From assembly GCF_018101125.2 (NCBI RefSeq), contig NZ_JAELVF020000004.1:558001-622000 (forward strand): a DNA stretch of 64,000 bases, written 5' to 3'. Each line of letters starts with the position of its first letter. The stretch's first letter is position 1. This document shows, piece after piece, positions 43,696-51,234 of the stretch. The translations under genes and the position numbers were made by a program. The notes beneath the pieces are model-generated. The model did not search any database. It had not been told where the DNA came from and was given only the letters and a program-made list of their open reading frames with translations. Source of the stretch: Streptomyces tardus. Its GTDB lineage: Bacteria; Actinomycetota; Actinomycetes; Streptomycetales; Streptomycetaceae.

Positions 43696-45074
43696 CGGTC
43701 GCTTTCGGTGCGGGAGGTGAAACGGGCCACCACGGCCGGCCGCACATGGTGGAAGAGGATGTTCAGGACCGCGGCGACGAACGCGCCGACGGCGACGCCG
43801 CTTTCGAGCAGGATCCGCACGTTCGGCGGGAAGCCCTGGTAGACGCCGGGAATCAGGATCGGCAGCAGGCCGAGCGCGAGCGCGACGGCGCAGATGAACG
43901 TGTTGGTGTGCTGGCTCAGATCGCAGCGGGCCAGCATCTGCACCCCGAGCACGGTGATCACCGCGAAGACGACCATGGCGGTGCCTCCGACCACGGCCGA
44001 GGGGATCACGCTGATGGCCTCGGTCACCGGCGCCAGGAATCCGATCACGATCAGCACCACGCCGGCCGCCGCGGTGACGAAACGGCTGCGCACGCCGGTC
44101 ACCCGGACGATGCCGATGTTCTCGCCGCTGGTCACCATCAGCGGCAGTCCGAAGAAGCCGCCGAAGAGCGAGGTGACCGCGTCGCCGCGCACCGTTTTGG
44201 GCACGTCGGCGCGCTGGTCGATCTCCTTGCCGACTGCCTCGGCGTTGATGACGGTCTGGCCTGTGGCCTCCGCCATCGAGGCCAGGCTGTAGAGCATCAG
44301 CGGCAGAGCGGCGATCAGGTTGAACTCCGGCGAGCCGAACGGCATCGGCTGCGGAACGCTGAACAGCGCGTCTCCGGTGGCCCCGCCGAAGTCGGCCTTT
44401 CCGATCAGGACGGCCAGCACCGTGCCCGCCAACAGCCCGAGCATCACGGCGAGTTGGCGCACGATACCGCTGGACAGGAGGTAGAAGGCGACGGTGAAAC
44501 CGATCGTCGCCGCGCCGAGCGCGAGATTAGTGGTGTCGGCGAACCCGGGCTCACCGGGCCGCCCGGTGACCAGCACGGCGCCCACCTTCACCAGGTTGAC
44601 GCCGACGATCACGATCATCGTGCCGATGACCAGCGCGGGGAAGAAGCGCAGCAGCCGGGAGAAGACCGGCAGCACGACGAAGTAGAAGACGGCCGTGATG
44701 ATGACCGCGCCGGTGGCGGTGCGCACCCCGTGCTGTTCGGCGATGGCGAGGAAGAGGATGAGCGGCGCGCCGCCCGGCAGCATCACGAAGGGCAGCCGCG
44801 GCCCGAACTTCCACGGGCCGAGCGACTGGATCAGCGAGCCGACGCCGGACAGCACGAAGGCGGCGGACAGAAGGTCCACGGTGAGGCCGGGGTCCAGCTT
44901 CAGGGTCGCGCTCATCAGGAAGATGGCCGAGATGGGGGTGGCGGCCATGACGAGGACGTGCTGGATGCCGAAGAGGATGATCCGCCCCAGCGGGCGGGAC
45001 TCGTCGACGGGGTGCACCGGCTTGGGCTCCGGTGGTTGCTCCGTGTGACGCATGGGTTGGCGGGGATCGGGCAT
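43692..45074 (-). CDS. NCS2 family nucleobase permease (uracil/xanthine type)
   Basis: The 460-residue protein has 14 hydrophobic segments and the NCS2 signature TVINAEAVGKEIDQRADVPK, with the preceding MLYSLASMAEATGQ carrying the substrate/proton Glu. It resembles UraA/UacT-type proton-coupled permeases. It heads an operon with amidohydrolase and TauE-like genes. A textbook promoter lies about 80 bases before the ATG (45072-45074), overlapped by a LacI-type operator. Confidence 0.92.
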   Translation of the reverse strand: MPDPRQPMRHTEQPPEPKPVHPVDESRPLGRIILFGIQHVLVMAATPISAIFLMSATLKLDPGLTVDLLSAAFVLSGVGSLIQSLGPWKFGPRLPFVMLPGGAPLILFLAIAEQHGVRTATGAVIITAVFYFVVLPVFSRLLRFFPALVIGTMIVIVGVNLVKVGAVLVTGRPGEPGFADTTNLALGAATIGFTVAFYLLSSGIVRQLAVMLGLLAGTVLAVLIGKADFGGATGDALFSVPQPMPFGSPEFNLIAALPLMLYSLASMAEATGQTVINAEAVGKEIDQRADVPKTVRGDAVTSLFGGFFGLPLMVTSGENIGIVRVTGVRSRFVTAAAGVVLIVIGFLAPVTEAISVIPSAVVGGTAMVVFAVITVLGVQMLARCDLSQHTNTFICAVALALGLLPILIPGVYQGFPPNVRILLESGVAVGAFVAAVLNILFHHVRPAVVARFTSRTESDR

Positions 45075-45134
45075 GGCGAGCTCCGTTCGGTTCGGTGCGC
45101 TCGAGATTCCGGCCGATCCAGCCCCGAACGGGGA

Positions 45135-45183
45135 GCCAAATCGATTTGGCCGCCAATATAGGAACGCCCGCAGGCCCCGTCAA
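45135..45183 (-). promoter_or_regulatory. Promoter and LacI-type operator of the permease operon
   Basis: On the minus strand TTGACG (45178-45183) and TATATT (45155-45160) are 17 bases apart, an ideal housekeeping promoter. GCCAAATCGATTTGGC (45135-45150) is a perfect 16-bp palindrome with central CG, as in LacI/GalR operators, and covers the expected transcription start. Binding there would block initiation. Confidence 0.82.
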
Positions 45184-45723
45184 CACTTTCGGCAGTTACG
45201 GAGCGTCAGATCCACGGCGCTCGAAGCGGCGTCGACCGCGGCTCCTGGACGGGACGGGTTCCGGCCGAAAGCTGCCCGGCCTCCCGAGGTGCGCCCGTCC
45301 TGGGTCGGTAGCGACGAGTCAGGCGCCGGCGCGAGCGTCGAGGCGGGCTGGTCGCGAGCGCCGCGGCCCGCCTCGACGGCAGGGGGTGCGAGAGGAGCGG
45401 GGCCAGTTCCAGTCGCCCGCGAAGCGGGCTCCGCTGGTTCCCCGGCGGGCGGGTGCGCGCCGAGAACCTCCGGCCGGCCGCCGGTGACCCGGTCGAAGGC
45501 GCCCCTGGTGACACGTCCGGTTGAGCCGCCCGCGGAGTGGGTGGGTGGCTCCTCGAAGAGTGTCGGCTGCGCGGGTTTCCGCGGAAGGCTCGCAGGGGGC
45601 AGGCCCGACGGAGCCGCGGAGTCGGCCCGGAGCATGTGCCTTTCCGGCGTCTCGGCAGGTGGGGCACCGGGGCGGTGTCGGCCGTCTGGTGTGCCGGGTG
45701 GGCGGCGCCGGGAACGAAGGGGT
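45184..45723. other. 540-bp stretch without a supported gene
   Basis: No frame has a credible start and family. The minus strand continues from the AraC remnant with proline/arginine-rich nonsense translation, so it is probably degraded regulator sequence. Confidence 0.4.
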
Positions 45724-45933
45724 TCGCGCGACCTCGTCCACCTTCCCGCCGTGCACCAGTAGTTCCACCGCGCGCTGGGCGCGCACCGTCGCCACCCACC
45801 GCGCGATGCCCGCCCCGGTGGTGAAGGTGCGGGTGATCGTGCGCGGGCCGGTGTCGAGTTCGTCCGCCCAGTCGGAGAGGGTGCGCGGATCGGCGGGGTG
45901 GGGCGCGCACGGGTGGCTGCGCCTGTCGACCAC
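45724..45933 (-). pseudogene. AraC family regulator, helix-turn-helix fragment
   Basis: The translation HPADPRTLSDWADELDTGPR then TITRTFTTGAGIARWVATVR and AQRAVELLVHGGKVDEVAR is the first helix-turn-helix of an AraC regulator. After EVAR the expected second helix-turn-helix (normally IGY.S.SAF..AFRR) is absent and the frame degenerates. The N-terminal sensor domain is also missing. It is divergent from the metal-uptake operon and may once have regulated it. Confidence 0.75.
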
Positions 45934-45982
45934 CGGTACACGGCCCGGGGTGTGTGCAGCGGTGTGCAGGGGCGCACCGGAT

Positions 45983-46030
45983 TTGGCCCGAAGGGGCGAA
46001 CGTGATATCTACATGGTAATCGTTTTCATG
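45983..46030 (+). promoter_or_regulatory. Promoter with Zur/Fur-type box for the metal-uptake operon
   Basis: TTGGCC (45983-45988) and TATCTA (46006-46011) are 17 bases apart. CATGGTAATCGTTTTCATG (46012-46030) follows. Its inner 15 bases TGGTAATCGTTTTCA differ from an ideal TGAAAATCATTTTCA box at three positions. This covers the expected start site, 9 bp before the ATG at 46039. Given the YcgR/YcgQ genes in the operon I favour Zur over Fur-type control. Confidence 0.65.
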
Positions 46031-46038
46031 TTCGTGCG

Positions 46039-47208
46039 ATGTCGGGGGTTCGAATGGCGGGGTGGAGCGTGGGCCGGGCGGGCGCCGCCACGGCAGAGAA
46101 GGCCGGCGGACACGCGCCCGCCTCCGCTGCCGAGGACACCGGGCCGCCCGGCGCCGGGAGTTCGGTCCGGCAGAATGCGGCCCCGCTTCTGCTCTGCGCC
46201 GCGCTGCTCCTGGCCCTGGCCCTCTCGGTCCTGCTGGCCATCGGGCTCGGCCCGGCGGCAGTGCCGCCCGGCGAAACCGCGCGGCTGCTCTGGGCAGCGG
46301 TGACCGGAGGGAGCGTGTCGGCCGACACCGGCCCGACGTACCAGATCGTCTGGGAGATCCGCACCCCGCGCGTCCTGCTCGCCGCCTTCGTCGGGGCCGG
46401 ACTGAGTGCGGTCGGCGTGGCGATGCAGTCGATGGTGCGCAACGCCCTTGCCGATCCGTACGTGTTGGGCGTCTCCTCGGGCGCCGGCGTGGGCGCGGTG
46501 AGCGTGTCCCTGGTCGGCGGTCTGGCGGGGCTCGGCATCTACGCGATGTCGGCCGGCGCGTTCGTCGGCGCGCTCGCGGCGGCGCTGCTGGTGTACGCCG
46601 CCTCCGTCGCACGAGGAGGCGGACTGGCGCCGTTGCGGCTGGTGTTGACCGGCGTGAGCCTGTCGTTCGCGCTCCAGGCGGTGATGGGCGTGCTCATCTA
46701 CTTCGCGCCCAACAGCGAGGCGACGGCCACCCTTCTGTACTGGACGATGGGCGGCTTCGGTGCGGCGAGCTGGGGAACGCTGCCGCTGGTCGCCGCAGTG
46801 GTGGTGCTGGGTTGTGCGCTGCTGCACCGCTGGAGCCGGTCGATGGACGTGATGGCGCTGGGCGACGAGACCGCCGCCAGCCTGGGAGTCCACCCCGACC
46901 GGCAGCGGCAGCGTCTGCTGCTGCTCGCCGGCCTGGTCACCGGGGTGATGGTCGCCGCCAGCGGCGCGATCAGCTTCGTCGGACTGGTGATGCCGCACGT
47001 GGTGCGGCTGGTTGTGGGGGCGAGCCACCGGCGCGTGCTGCTGGTGGCGCCCCTGGCCGGTGCCGTCCTGATGGTCTGGGTCGATCTGCTCGCCCGGACG
47101 GTCGTCGCGCCCCGCGAGCTGCCGCTCGGGGTGATCACCGCACTTGTCGGGGTCCCGGTGTTCATGGTGCTGATGAGGCGTCGCGCCTACGTCTTCGGGG
47201 GGCGCTGA
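46039..47208 (+). CDS. FecCD-type metal/siderophore ABC transporter permease
   Basis: The 389-residue protein has a 50-residue polar N-terminus and then about nine helices with the FecCD signatures RTPRVLLAAFVGAGLSAVGV, MVRNALADPYVLGVSSGAGV and SGAISFVGLVMPHVVRL (coupling to the ATPase). It imports a metal chelate across the membrane with the ATPase and binding lipoprotein that follow. A second ATG at 46054 is possible. The Zur-like box lies immediately upstream. Confidence 0.9.
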   Translation: MSGVRMAGWSVGRAGAATAEKAGGHAPASAAEDTGPPGAGSSVRQNAAPLLLCAALLLALALSVLLAIGLGPAAVPPGETARLLWAAVTGGSVSADTGPTYQIVWEIRTPRVLLAAFVGAGLSAVGVAMQSMVRNALADPYVLGVSSGAGVGAVSVSLVGGLAGLGIYAMSAGAFVGALAAALLVYAASVARGGGLAPLRLVLTGVSLSFALQAVMGVLIYFAPNSEATATLLYWTMGGFGAASWGTLPLVAAVVVLGCALLHRWSRSMDVMALGDETAASLGVHPDRQRQRLLLLAGLVTGVMVAASGAISFVGLVMPHVVRLVVGASHRRVLLVAPLAGAVLMVWVDLLARTVVAPRELPLGVITALVGVPVFMVLMRRRAYVFGGR

Positions 47209-47209
47209 G

Positions 47210-47983
47210 ATGGAACTCGAACTCACGGAACTCACCGTTCGGATCAAGGGCCGGGCCCTGGTCGACCGCTTGTCGCTGCGGGCAGGCGCGGGCGAGGTCG
47301 TCGGTCTGGTCGGGCCCAACGGCAGCGGCAAGTCCACGGCGCTGCGCTGCGTCTACGGCGCGTTGCGGCCGATCTCGGGAACGGTGCTGGCCGGTGGCGA
47401 GGATCTGCGGGCGCTCCCGCTGCGGGAGCGCGCCCGCAGGGTGGCCGCCCTCACCCAGGACGGTTCGGTGGACCTCGACTTCACCGTCGAGGAGGTGGTC
47501 GCCCTGGGACGGGCACCGCACCAGCGCGGCACCCAGGCGCTGAGCGTGCGCGAGCAGGGCCTGGTGCGCGCGGCGATGCGGCGGCTGGACCTGCTCGCGC
47601 TGGCGGACCGGGGAGTGCTCACCCTCTCCGGCGGCGAACGTCAACGGGTGCTGGTCGCAAGGGCGTTGGTCCAGGAGCCGGAGATCATCGTGCTCGACGA
47701 GCCGACCAACCACCTCGACATCCGCCACCAGATCGAGTTGCTGTCGCTGCTGCGCGGAACGCGGGCGACCGTGCTGGTCGTCCTGCACGACCTCAACCTC
47801 GCCGCTGCCGCCTGCGACCGCATCGGAGTCCTGCGCGGCGGCGCGCTGGTGGCCGCCGGCACTCCGCGCGAGGTGCTCACGGCCGAGCTGGTCGCCGACG
47901 TCTTCAAAGTCGCGGCGCGGATCGTGCCGCACCCGGAGACGGGCGGACCGCAGTTGCTCTACACCCTCAACCCCTCTGTGTGA
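47210..47983 (+). CDS. ABC transporter ATPase (FepC/FecE type)
   Basis: The 257-residue ATPase has Walker A GPNGSGKST, signature LSGGERQRV, Walker B IIVLDEPTNHLD and the H-loop VVLHDLN, typical of siderophore and metal importers. Its ATG lies one base after the permease stop. The D-loop and A-loop residues are intact, so the enzyme should be active. Confidence 0.93.
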   Translation: MELELTELTVRIKGRALVDRLSLRAGAGEVVGLVGPNGSGKSTALRCVYGALRPISGTVLAGGEDLRALPLRERARRVAALTQDGSVDLDFTVEEVVALGRAPHQRGTQALSVREQGLVRAAMRRLDLLALADRGVLTLSGGERQRVLVARALVQEPEIIVLDEPTNHLDIRHQIELLSLLRGTRATVLVVLHDLNLAAAACDRIGVLRGGALVAAGTPREVLTAELVADVFKVAARIVPHPETGGPQLLYTLNPSV

Positions 47984-47996
47984 ACTGGAGACAACC

Positions 47997-48992
47997 ATGC
48001 GCACACCCCTTTCCCGCGGGCGGGCCGCAACCGCCGCCTCCCTGGCGGGAGCCCTGCTGTTGACCGGCTGCGGAGCCGACGTGGAGGAACGCGACGACGA
48101 CAAGAGCAGCGCCACGGTAGAGCGCTGCGGCGAGAAGGTCGCCTACACGGTGCCCGAGCGCGTGGTGGCGTACGAGGGCGGGAGCGCGGACAAGCTCTTC
48201 AGCCTCGGCCTCACCGAGCACGTGCTCGGCTACGTCATGCCGCCGGCCAACCCGCCGGTCTCGCAGTCGCCCTGGGCCAAGGAGTACGCCGAGGTCGAGA
48301 AGCTGGGCGAGGACCTGCTCAACAAGGAGCTGGTCGTCTCGCAGAAGGCGGATCTGGTCGTCGCCGGCTGGAACTCCGGTTTCAGCGACCAGCGCGGCAT
48401 CACTCCGAAGATCCTCGACAAGCTCGGCATCCAGAGCTTCATGCACACCGAGAGCTGCTACAACTACCCGGGCCACCCGGTGCGTTCGGCCCCCTTGGAG
48501 GCGCTCTACGAGGATCTGGAACGGCTGGGGGCGATCTTCCGCGTGGAGGACCGCGCCGAGAAGGTGGTCGCCGACCTCAGGAAGCGGGTCGATGCGGTCT
48601 CGGACGACGCGGTGGAGAACGGACCGCCGGTCTTCCTCTACGACTCCGGCACCGACCAGCCGTTCACCGCCGGCAACCAGGTCCCGCCCAACGACATCAT
48701 CCGCCTCGCCGGCGGGCGCAACATCTTCGCCGGCCTCGATGAACGCTGGACGCAGGTCAGCTGGGAGGCGGTGGCCAAGGGGGCGCCGGAGGTCGTCATC
48801 ATCCTCGACTACGGCGACAAGCCCGCCGCCGAGAAGATCGACTTCCTGAAGAAGTCGCCCCGCACCCGGGACCTGCCCGCGGTCAAGAACGACCGCTTCT
48901 TCGTCCTCGACTACAACGAGGGCATCTCCGGCCCGCGCAACGTCGACGGGCTGGAGAAGTTCGGCGCGTACCTGAAGAAGACCTACGGCTGA
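47997..48992 (+). CDS. Metal/siderophore-binding lipoprotein (periplasmic binding protein 2)
   Basis: The 331-residue protein has a lipoprotein signal (AATAASLAGALLLTGCGAD, lipobox LTGC) and a BtuF/FepB-type two-lobe fold with VPERVVAYEGGSADKLFSLG and DLVVAGWNSGF. It delivers a metal chelate to the FecCD permease. ACTGGAG precedes the ATG at 47997. Given the Zur-like box, zinc or a zinc chelator is the preferred ligand, but an iron siderophore is not excluded. Confidence 0.9.
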   Translation: MRTPLSRGRAATAASLAGALLLTGCGADVEERDDDKSSATVERCGEKVAYTVPERVVAYEGGSADKLFSLGLTEHVLGYVMPPANPPVSQSPWAKEYAEVEKLGEDLLNKELVVSQKADLVVAGWNSGFSDQRGITPKILDKLGIQSFMHTESCYNYPGHPVRSAPLEALYEDLERLGAIFRVEDRAEKVVADLRKRVDAVSDDAVENGPPVFLYDSGTDQPFTAGNQVPPNDIIRLAGGRNIFAGLDERWTQVSWEAVAKGAPEVVIILDYGDKPAAEKIDFLKKSPRTRDLPAVKNDRFFVLDYNEGISGPRNVDGLEKFGAYLKKTYG

Positions 48993-49086
48993 CACCCGCG
49001 GACGGGCCGTGCGCTCCGGTTGTTGTCCGGGGCGCACCGGCCGTCGCGGCCGCCGACGAGGCACGGGGTGGAGGGGAGTTGTCCCG

Positions 49087-50124
49087 ATGAGTGACGGCAC
49101 GGCCCGCGGAGGCACGGCCCGCGGAGGCGCGGCCCGCGGGGGCACGGCCCGCGGCGGCGCGGCGCCCGTCCGGGCGATGTCCCGGCCGGTGCTGGTCGGG
49201 GGCGCGGTGGCAGGCTGTGCAGCCGGGGCCGCGCTGCTGACTCCGCAGGCGTTCGGGACCTGGCAGACGGTCGCGGTGTCCCTGTGCCTCCAGGCGGTTC
49301 CGTTCCTGCTGCTGGGCACCCTGCTGTCGGCCGCGGTCGCGGTGTTCCTGCCGCCTTCGTTCTTCCGCAGGGCGCTGCCGCGCAGACCCGCCCTGGCGGT
49401 TCCCGCGGCGGGGGCCTCGGGCCTGCTCCTGCCGGGGTGCGAGTGCGCCTCCGTTCCGGTCGCGAGCGCGCTCATCCGCCAAGGAGTGCCGCAGAGCGCG
49501 GCGTTCACCTTCCTGCTCGCGGCGCCTGCGGTCAATCCGGTGGTGCTCGTCTCCACCGCGGTGGCGTTCCCGGACACGCCCGAGATGGTGGCGGCCAGGC
49601 TCCTCGCCTCGCTCGGGGCAGCGATCCTGATGGGCTGGCTCTGGCTCTTCCGGGGCCGTGAGAGGTGGCTGACGGCCCGCCCGGCACCTTCCTGCGCGGC
49701 GGCAGCGGGCGGCGGTGCCGCGGTGCGGCTGGAAGCCTTCCGGCAGGCGTTCCTGCACGACTTCCTGCACGCCGGCGGGTACCTCGTGGCGGGGGCGATG
49801 GCCGCCGCGACGTTCCAGGTGGCAGTGGACCGGGCCGTGTTGGACACCGTCTCGGCGAGCGTGTGGGCCGCGGTGCTGCTCCTCGCCGGCCTGGCGATCC
49901 TCCTCTCGGTCTGCTCGGAGGCCGACGCCTTCGTCGCCGCCTCGATGACCGCCTTCCCCGCGACGGCGCAGCTCGCCTTCATGGTCGTCGGCCCGATGGT
50001 GGACGTGAAGCTGATCGCCCTCCAGTCGGGCACCTTCGGACGTTCCTTCGCCGTACGGTTCGGCGCCGCCACCGCGGTCGTCGCGGTCGGCTGGGCCTCC
50101 GCGGTGGGGTGGTGGCTGCTGTGA
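49087..50124 (+). CDS. YcgR/DUF318-type permease with N-terminal TARGG repeats
   Basis: The 345-residue membrane protein has the DUF318 permease signature GLLLPGCECASVPVASALIR and, in the second half, SVCSEADAFVAASMTAFPA. The paired Cys/Glu-rich loops are presumed metal sites. In Bacillus the homologue YcgR and its partner YcgQ are Zur-regulated and implicated in zinc uptake. Residues 5-24 are four TARGG-like repeats. The stop overlaps the next gene as GTGA. It is 94 bp after the binding lipoprotein and probably in the same operon. Confidence 0.85.
   Translation: MSDGTARGGTARGGAARGGTARGGAAPVRAMSRPVLVGGAVAGCAAGAALLTPQAFGTWQTVAVSLCLQAVPFLLLGTLLSAAVAVFLPPSFFRRALPRRPALAVPAAGASGLLLPGCECASVPVASALIRQGVPQSAAFTFLLAAPAVNPVVLVSTAVAFPDTPEMVAARLLASLGAAILMGWLWLFRGRERWLTARPAPSCAAAAGGGAAVRLEAFRQAFLHDFLHAGGYLVAGAMAAATFQVAVDRAVLDTVSASVWAAVLLLAGLAILLSVCSEADAFVAASMTAFPATAQLAFMVVGPMVDVKLIALQSGTFGRSFAVRFGAATAVVAVGWASAVGWWLL
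49099..49158 (+). repeat. 15-bp tandem repeat encoding TARGG/AARGG
   Basis: Four in-frame 15-bp units (ACGGCCCGCGGAGGC and variants) encode a flexible basic N-terminal extension of the permease. Such in-frame repeats can change copy number without a frameshift. Confidence 0.75.
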
Positions 50125-50852
50125 GGGCGACGACCCGTACGCTCCTGCTCCTGCTGGCCGGCTCCGCGCTGCTGCACACGACGGTCCTGACCGATCTGTA
50201 CCTGCGCTACGTCAAGCCCGGTCTGCAACCGCTGCTGGTCGCCTCCGCGGTGCTGCTGCTCGCCGCGGGAACGCTCTCGGCGGTCCGCGACGGCTTCCCG
50301 TTCCTCTCTCGCGGGGCGGGCCGGCCGGGCCCTGCGGACGGCCGGGCCCCGGCGGTAGCACTGCTGCTCTTCGTGCCGGTGCTGCTCCTGCTCTTCGCCC
50401 CGCCTGCGCCGTTGGGCGTCTACAGCGCGACCCGGGCGGCGCCGCAGGAGGTTCCGGACCAATCGCCGTCGGCCTTCCTGCCGCTGCCCGAAGCCGACCC
50501 GCTGCCGCTCTCGCTCACCCAGTTCACCGCGCGCGTCACACGGGACAGCACCGGCGCGGTGGCGGGACGGAACGTGCGACTGCACGGCTTCACCGTTCCG
50601 GGCGACGACGGAGCGGACTACCTCGCCCGCCATGTGGTCACCTGCTGCGCGGCCGACGCGCGTACGCTGCGGGTCGTCCTGCACGGGGCCCGGGGCCTGG
50701 TGCCGGGGCGTTGGGTCGAGGTCGAGGGGCGCTGGCGTCCCGAGGGCGTGCCCGGGACCTCCTCGGCCGGGGTCGGTCTGGACGTGAGTCGCGTACGCAC
50801 GGTGCCCGCGCCCGCGCAGCCATACCTCGACGTGCCGCCGGCCGGTCGCTGA
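50121..50852 (+). CDS. TIGR03943/YcgQ family membrane protein
   Basis: The 243-residue protein starts with GTG overlapping the permease stop. It has two or three N-terminal helices (LLLLLAGSALLHTTVLTDLY, PLLVASAVLLLAAGTLSAV, VALLLFVPVLLLLFAPPAP) and a soluble C-terminal domain with VRLHGFTVPGDDG and VTCCAADARTLRVVLHG, the conserved double Cys of this family. It partners the DUF318 permease and probably helps metal delivery. Confidence 0.88.
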   Translation: MRATTRTLLLLLAGSALLHTTVLTDLYLRYVKPGLQPLLVASAVLLLAAGTLSAVRDGFPFLSRGAGRPGPADGRAPAVALLLFVPVLLLLFAPPAPLGVYSATRAAPQEVPDQSPSAFLPLPEADPLPLSLTQFTARVTRDSTGAVAGRNVRLHGFTVPGDDGADYLARHVVTCCAADARTLRVVLHGARGLVPGRWVEVEGRWRPEGVPGTSSAGVGLDVSRVRTVPAPAQPYLDVPPAGR

Positions 50853-51180
50853 GAGCGCGACCGGTCCCGGCACCGCCGCGCCGGTGAACCGCGCCGCCTT
50901 CGGTCGCGATCCGCCCGGCGCCGAGCGCACACCTCTGCCCTTGGGCGGAGGCCCGACCGTGCCTGGGTGCGCAGCAGCAACTCCGGGGTGCGCCACACCT
51001 GTTCGCTGCGGGCGGCGTCCGCCGGGATGCGCGGTGTCCGTCCCGGCCGTCCTCGGGGTTCCGTCGCGCTGTCGCGTCGACGCTGTGGGGACTTCGGGCT
51101 GTCGTCCCGCGGGTCCGGCGGTCCGGTCGGGCGGCCGAACCCGGCGCGTCCGACTCCGGCGCGCCCGGCGGGTGTTCGGG
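50853..51180. other. 328-bp stretch without a gene
   Basis: No convincing frame. It separates the convergent metal-uptake operon and S33 peptidase gene; a strong hairpin lies at its right edge. Confidence 0.4.
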
Positions 51181-51218
51181 GCCGGGCTCCGCGACCGTGG
51201 TGGGTCGCGGAGCCCGGC
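51181..51218 (-). terminator. Strong hairpin terminator after the S33 peptidase gene
   Basis: GCCGGGCTCCGCGACC (51181-51196) pairs perfectly with 51203-51218 around a 6-base loop, 16 bases beyond the stop codon of the peptidase gene. Confidence 0.82.
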
Positions 51219-51234
51219 CGGGACTACCGGACCG

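Noticed and set aside
49099-49158. Tandem repeats considered as a CRISPR-like array
   Set aside because: Contiguous in-frame 15-bp units with no spacers.
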